Shown piece by piece: positions 8,330 to 12,210 of a stretch of DNA of 12,210 bases. The DNA lies in assembly GCA_900617975.1 (NCBI GenBank), contig UZAE01001639.1:1-12210 (forward strand), given 5' to 3'. Source of the DNA: Rodentolepis nana. Taxonomy: Eukaryota > Platyhelminthes > Cestoda > Cyclophyllidea > Hymenolepididae. Made by a program: the position numbers and the translations under genes. The stretch's first letter is position 1. Every line of letters begins with the position of its first letter. The notes under the pieces were generated by a model, which did not search any database, was not told the DNA's origin, and was given only the letters and a program-made list of their open reading frames with translations.

Positions 8330-10781
8330 CTAAGAGGATAGGCCAAAATACGCATCAATACTAGCGTACCTTGATGGTCACCACATCTGCAATTACATAG
8401 TCAGTCGCAGTACCAGGGTTTTGGACCACCTTTCCACTCATTTTTACTATCGCTCTTTCCAAATCACTCTTCGAGGTAAGATTGGGGGTGGAAGGAGCAT
8501 TGAATCGGGAGGATATGTAGAGGCAGAATTCGAGATCTCTAAAGGCCGTCGATTCAACTTCCACCTAAATTGTAGATTAGTAAAGCAAGAAAACTTACTG
8601 ATTCCTCTTCCAGGGAGCAGTAAGGTGCCAGAATAGGGCCTACTGGCTTCGATCGCTTCTGAGTAGGCTTTGTCGTTGGTGTATTGTTGGCTGATGAGAA
8701 GTCAGAAGTTCTTGGTTCATCAATATCGACAGAGGTACTATCACTGTCATCATCCGGGGGATTTCCTCTCTTGGTCTCAACCATTTTACCCTACGGCATA
8801 AAAATCGGAAGTTACCAAGTGAAAATATCTACGTGTTGTGACCTAGAATTAGGTCCTCCTTTTGCTTAGATTTATGAAGTAGTGGAGTGTCATCTGTTGG
8901 GAAAGAGGCTGAATACTCATGGTTTATGGATATTAGGGCGGTTCTGCTGTTTGGGGAGTTTACTTATCACAGAAGACTCACTCGATGACACACTAATCAC
9001 CAAGCATTTCCACTACCAGGGGTCACGAGTTCGATCTTTCATACTCAGCGAATGAAATGGTCAATCGCATTGATAGCATTCGGTAATGTAGGGGGTGGCA
9101 GAATTCGTTTCTCTCACTTGGAAGAAACCGTGGTGCCATTCTCATCTCAAGATGAACTTTTAAATACTTTCCTATATGGGCTTAGGAATTAATTATGACA
9201 TATTGGAAGGCGACCCAAGCTGAGATTGGCTGACGAAACATAGGGTCACAACGAAATTAGGTGAGCTCAATTGAAAATGTAAGTAAATCATTCTCTGGGT
9301 TTTACTTCTGCTAGAAAAGTAGAGAGTGATGCTAATATCTTACATCCGGGGTGTGCGATAGACTTACCTCCACGTGGTGCACCCTGGGCAACGTATACTC
9401 ATACGGCAAAAAAGTCTACTAACCGACAGCTGACTTCAAACTACCATGACTCGTTTGACTGTATCAAACATTCGAACACTTCTCCAGTACTCACCTTACC
9501 TTTTCTCTGCATTTGTGTCTATCTGTCTCTTTACACCTGTGAATCACTCTTCTTTCACCTTCTCGAACTTCTCTCACTATGATGTTCCTCCTCCCTGTGA
9601 AGTCCGAAGTCAGCTAAAGGGCTAATGCTAACTATCAAAACGCCTACCATTTGAAATAAATAAATAAACATCCGGGCACAAGGAAGTTAGTTCGCATTAA
9701 AGTGAAACAATACCTTAGTGTCATGGTAAAGGCGCCTAACTTCCGACACAGATACAACCGTCTCCCAATTCTTGTCTTCCCGAATGGCGGAAACCCGAGG
9801 AAATCTGAGCGTATATCCAGCGGAATATGACGCACTGGGGGTCATTTCGGCAGCGTGAATCTATAAGGCGCAAATTTAATCGATTTTTCGCTTCCTCTCA
9901 CCTGCAGAACAAGAGAATGCCGAGGTGGAACCCAGAAATCAGGTCGCTCTCCTTTAACGCAAAGCCACTCTGTAGCACCGCTGTTGATCTTTCGACGATC
10001 ATAAGGTCGCCAATGCGACTCTAAGCGTCGGTTTATGCTTTCTAGTTGTTCACGCTTTAATCCATTTGTCACCTATGAGAAGACAATGCATTAGTGGAGA
10101 ATAGGAACCAGTACCTGGCAAAATGTGAGAAACGTAGGGATATCTGAAGTATCCATCGCCATTTTTGCTCGCTTACTCTCTTTTTCACTAGATTCATCGT
10201 CAATCACAGCACAAAGGAAGGAGAGGAATCGTGTCTGTCGAGTAGCAGCGGCTGTCACACTTCCTGCAGTGGTGTTATAAGCACCAACGATCAGACAATC
10301 CAAATCAGTGCATAGACCTGCGACATAGTCAGGTTTAAGTTTCCACCAGCCAACTTGATTTCTACCGTTAGGAACGTAAGTTGTGCAGAGAGCCTTAGCC
10401 ACCAGTCCTTCAGCTCCATGTTGAACCCAGGTGTCAAAGTAACGAGCAAGTTTTGTCTAAAAGAACCATCACAATAGTTCGTATTTCATCAAGTTATATC
10501 CCAAAGACCGAGGACAGCATTAAGATTGAACTAACCTTATCAGGTGGACTTATCACGAATCCCCCTAAGTAAAGAGCTCCTTTGGTAACAGTGAAGAGAG
10601 AAAGAAGTCTATCTTGTTCGAGTTCTTCAGGTTCCTCAGCATCCATGGTTGAGTCGTCAGTGTGGAAAGGATTGAAACAATTTGCTACTTGTAAAGAGAC
10701 TTCTTCGATGGTGAAATCGATTGAAGGAAAAATGGTGAGGAGAAGTCGTTTGCGTTCTGATAGAGGCTTTTCAGTGAGCAA
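8156..10781 (-). CDS. LIG4: DNA ligase IV, 3' seven exons (5' part outside window)
   Basis: ATP-dependent DNA ligase IV seals double-strand breaks in non-homologous end joining, in the nucleus, normally with XRCC4. The join, in transcript order, is 10781-10536, 10456-10115, 10072-9902, 9860-9714, 8790-8599, 8564-8370 and 8329-8156. It gives 488 residues and the stop, with every intron in phase 0. Visible motifs are adenylation-domain motif IV (EGLVAK), motif V (WWKLKPDYV), OB-fold motif VI (TLRFPR) and one BRCT domain (FRDLEFCL, VVQNPGTATDYVIA, ILSTDWLIRCI). The order and spacing match animal LIG4. Motif I with the adenylated lysine and the DNA-binding domain must lie beyond the right edge. 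Odd: the frame stops directly after BRCT1, so the XRCC4-binding linker and BRCT2 of animal LIG4 are missing. Introns are 79, 42, 41, 923, 34 and 40 bp. Confidence 0.93.
8370..8564 (-). CDS. LIG4: LIG4 exon: BRCT1, first half
   Basis: The exon has 65 codons, from acceptor acaatttag to donor AAG|gtacgc. FRDLEFCL, LERAIVKMSGKVVQNPG and DYVIADVVTIK match LIG4 BRCT1 (FEDVEFCV, IAEFGGYIVQNPG, CVIAG..NIR). The usual Gly-Gly turn reads Ser-Gly here. Confidence 0.92.
8599..8790 (-). CDS. LIG4: LIG4 exon: linker before BRCT, likely nuclear signal
   Basis: The exon has 64 codons, from acceptor atgccgtag to donor TCA|gtaagt. It starts GKMVETKRG, is acidic and Ser/Thr-rich (PPDDDSDSTSVDIDEP), then basic (TKPTQKRSKPVGP), which could serve as a nuclear localisation signal. 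The ATG at 8784 is internal and not a start. Confidence 0.82.
8791..9713 (-). other. long LIG4 intron holding retroposon copy 2
   Basis: This 923-bp intron runs from gtattg to gccgtag. All other visible LIG4 introns are 34 to 79 bp. The 335 bp of retroposon plus duplicated target explains only about a third of the excess. The remainder (8791-9341) shows no exon. Confidence 0.75.
9342..9676 (+). mobile_element. retroposon copy 2 with 9-bp target duplications, in LIG4 intron
   Basis: The element spans 9351-9667 (317 bp) and is flanked by identical 9-bp repeats acatccggg at 9342-9350 and 9668-9676. The head tgcgatagacttacctccac and the word ggtgcaccctgggcaacgta (9376-9395) are the same as in copy 1. 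The gttgacttct module is shortened and the C run is gone (ttctttcaccttctcg). The 3' end atcaaaacgcctaccattt...aaataaataaataaa matches copy 1. Its + orientation is antisense to LIG4, and its 3' duplicate ends 37 bp into the intron from the splice donor. Confidence 0.9.
9714..9860 (-). CDS. LIG4: LIG4 exon: motif VI
   Basis: The exon has 49 codons, from acceptor ccttatag to donor AAG|gtattg. It contains IHAAEMTPS, GYTLRFPRV (motif VI at exon residues 17-22) and IREDKNW. All three are hallmarks of the LIG4 OB-fold end (AAEIVPS, CTLRFPR, IRDDK.W). Confidence 0.93.
9902..10072 (-). CDS. LIG4: LIG4 exon: OB-fold, first part
   Basis: The exon has 57 codons, from acceptor ctcatag to donor CAG|gtgaga. 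It contains a helix and HWRPYDRR, then ERPDFWVPPRHSLVLQ. The latter matches the KPEVYIEP..SVIVQIK strand region of human LIG4. Confidence 0.9.
10115..10456 (-). CDS. LIG4: LIG4 exon: motifs IV and V
   Basis: The exon has 114 codons, from acceptor ttcttttag to donor CAG|gtactg. Motif IV EGLVAK is at exon residues 16-21 and motif V WWKLKPDYV at 37-45, with both lysines of the KxK pair present. DLDCLIVGAY and FLSFLCAV follow, typical of LIG4 (LDILIVGGY, SHFLCAV). A Thr/Ala-rich linker replaces the usual glycine-rich one. Confidence 0.93.
10536..10781 (-). CDS. LIG4: LIG4 exon: adenylation domain, before motif IV
   Basis: The exon has 82 codons, from acceptor atttcag to donor AAG|gttagt. It begins LLTEKPLSERKRLLLTIFPS, matching the 'L..RK.LL..IF' region of LIG4 between motifs III and IV. 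It carries an acidic insertion (STMDAEEPEELEQD) that I do not associate with the family. Confidence 0.88.
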
Positions 10782-10784
10782 CTG

Positions 10785-10965
10785 AAATTAATCCAATAGT
10801 AAGCACAGGCCTGTGACTTTTAAAACAGTATCTGGGAATAATGTACCTATTTTCTAGAGTCTGAAATGCAAAAATTGAGGCAATCAAGTGATGACATGTG
10901 GAGCGAGTATATTCTTTGTGAATGGCAAGAAGGGCTCAACCACGAAACATAATGTCACAACTACG
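10785..10965 (-). other. LIG4 intron sequence between exon and retroposon copy 3
   Basis: There is no further LIG4 exon here on the minus strand. The expected preceding segment (motif III region) is not visible before the repeat begins. Confidence 0.6.
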
Positions 10966-11034
10966 GGGTGCGATAGACTTAACTCTACGCGGTGCACCCT
11001 GGGCAACGTATTCTCATGCGCCAAAGTCTATAAA

Positions 11035-11480
11035 CCGGCAGTTGACTTCTCACTTCAAACTACCACCACTTTAACTGGCAGTTGACTTCTGACTTCAAAC
11101 CACCATGACCTCACTAAACTGGCAGTTGACTTCTGACTTCAAATTGCCATCACCCCAAAACCGGCAGTTGACTTCTGACTTCAAACTACCATGACCACAA
11201 GTCTATCAACCGGCAGTTGACTTCTGACTTCAAACTACGTCTATCAACCGGCAGTTGACTTCTCACTTCAAACTACCACCACCTCACTCACTGTGTCATA
11301 TTCGACTACTTCCACAGTACTCACCTCACCTACAGTTGACTTCTCACTTCAAACTACCATGACCCCACTGTACGGTAGTTGACTTCTGACTTCAAAGACA
11401 AAAAAGTCTATTGATCGGCAGTTGACTTCTGACTTGCAAAAAGTCTATTGATCGGCAGTTGACTTCTGACTTCAAACTAC
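11035..11480 (+). repeat. tandem array of the gttgacttct module, 10 units
   Basis: The word gttgacttct begins at 11041, 11081, 11125, 11167, 11216, 11254, 11335, 11378, 11421 and 11458. Intervals are 37 to 49 bp, with one of 81. Most units read ggcagttgacttct[c/g]acttcaaactaccat. Several also carry a piece of the element's head (gtctatcaac, aaaaagtctattgatc), so the duplicated unit changes along the array. Confidence 0.9.
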
Positions 11481-11950
11481 CATCACCCCACTCTATATCA
11501 TATTCGACTATTTTTACAGTACTCACCTCACCTTTGTCCATATTCGACCATTTCACAGTACTCACCTCACCTTTTTTCTTAAATTCGACCACTTCAACAG
11601 TACTCATCTTACCTTTTCTCTTCGACTTCTCACTTCAAACTACCATCACCCCACTGTATGTCAAATTCGACCCCTTCCACAGTACTCACCTCACCTTTGC
11701 TCTACTGTCGACTTCTTCCACAGTACTAACCTCACCTTTTTTCTACCTATTTCTCACTTCAAACTACCATCACCCCACTGTATGTCATATACCTCTGACT
11801 TCAAACTACCATCACCCCACTGTATGTCATATTTCACCACTTCCACAGTACTCACCTCGCCTTTTTTCTACCTTCAGTTGACTCTAGCTACCATGACCCA
11901 CTGTATGGCATATTAGGCTATTTCCACAGTACTCTCCTCACCTTTTTTCT
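11300..11950 (+). repeat. array of the cagtactcacctcacc module, 8 units
   Basis: The word cagtact begins at 11315, 11517, 11556, 11598, 11680, 11721, 11846 and 11927. The intervals (202, 39, 42, 82, 41, 125, 81) are close to multiples of about 41 bp. Units usually begin with an attcgac word and end in a T-rich stretch. Confidence 0.88.
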
Positions 11951-12210
11951 ACCTTTGTGTTTGTCTCTTACATCTATGAAACACTCTTCTGTCCCCCCCC
12001 CCAATCTTAACCTTTTTCACTTTCTTCACCTTTTTTCTACCTTTGTGTTTGTCTCTTACATCTTTTAAACACTCTTTTGTCCCCCCCCCCATCTCGACTT
12101 TTTTCTCTTTGATATTCCTTATTTTTTCTACCTTTGTGTCTGTCTCTTTTACATCTTTGAAGCCCTCTTCCGTTTCCTCTCCCCTCTCGACTTATTTCAA
12201 TTTGATGTTC
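11941..12210 (+). repeat. three units of the 3' pyrimidine/C-run module
   Basis: The word ctacctttgtgt begins at 11949, 12037 and 12128, about 90 bp apart. Each unit continues with tgtctct, cat, a cactctt- or ccctctt-type word and a C-rich stretch. The first two units hold C10 runs (11993-12002 and 12081-12090); the third has tcctctcccctctcg. The last unit is cut by the window end at gatgttc, a word also present near the 3' part of copies 1 and 2. Confidence 0.88.

Larger units (their letters stand above)
10966..12210 (+). mobile_element. retroposon copy 3, internally expanded, cut by window end
   Basis: It starts ggtgcgatagactt with the shared head (ggtgcaccctgggcaacgta at 10991-11010). It then follows the module order of copies 1 and 2, but each module is repeated before the next begins. 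At 1245 bp it is already four times the length of the other copies and the tail has not been reached. No 3' duplication can be checked; the bases before the start (acaactacg) are a candidate. Frames found here (such as 11459-11881) are translations of the repeat, not genes. It probably lies in a LIG4 intron, antisense to the gene. Confidence 0.88.

Noticed and set aside
8065..8358. 97-residue minus-strand ORF
   Set aside because: It is the wrong frame of the last LIG4 exon; the neighbouring frame carries BRCT residues including the conserved tryptophan.
9028..9050. tRNA-like B box (cacgagttcgatct) in the LIG4 intron
   Set aside because: No matching A box or cloverleaf could be drawn around it, and no repeat of it occurs in the window.
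10582..10785. 67-residue + strand ORF, and similar + frames at 8127-8333, 8421-8636, 8684-8869 and 9827-10024
   Set aside because: Shadows of LIG4 exons on the opposite strand.
11459..11881. 140-residue + strand ORF
   Set aside because: Translation of the tandemly expanded retroposon; its Ser/Thr/Pro/Phe repeats simply mirror the DNA repeat.

Overview
The window is eukaryotic nuclear DNA from an animal. Genes are split by GT-AG introns, most of them very short (34 to 143 bp), and lie in AT-rich spacer carrying a dispersed repeat family. The mix of tiny and occasional long introns, the AT-rich spacers and the strongly diverged proteins would suit a parasitic flatworm such as a tapeworm, but that is an inference. 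No marker sequence proves the species.

Layout. (1) 1-565: spacer with one possible 47-residue ORF (77-220). (2) 566-2502, + strand: a five-exon gene with an N-terminal RING finger and a distal region resembling the conserved domain of the TOPORS E3 ligases. (3) 2503-6165: gene-poor, AT-rich DNA holding a long but unconvincing minus-strand frame (2806-3330), an inverted decayed copy of the repeat (about 3725-3907), homopolymer C and G runs, an (ATT)6 tract and a hairpin. (4) 6166-6538, minus strand: a two-exon gene, about 91 residues, not recognised. (5) 6540-7572: AT-rich DNA without a gene. (6) 7573-7898: repeat copy 1 with 9-bp target duplications. (7) 8029-10781, minus strand: the 3' half of DNA ligase IV (LIG4). 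Seven exons are visible, from the adenylation domain through the OB-fold to one BRCT domain; the 5' exons lie beyond the right edge. Repeat copy 2 (9342-9676, again with 9-bp target duplications) sits in its longest intron. (8) About 10966-12210: repeat copy 3, cut by the window end, in which each internal module of the ~310-bp element is amplified in place. It would lie in the next upstream LIG4 intron.

Biology. LIG4 seals double-strand breaks in non-homologous end joining. The RING protein would act as a ubiquitin or SUMO ligase. Nothing shows that the genes work together; RING gene and LIG4 are on opposite strands about 5.6 kb apart. The strongest unusual signals are the repeat family, which behaves as a short retroposon whose copy 3 has grown by internal duplication, and a LIG4 that appears to end after its first BRCT domain.
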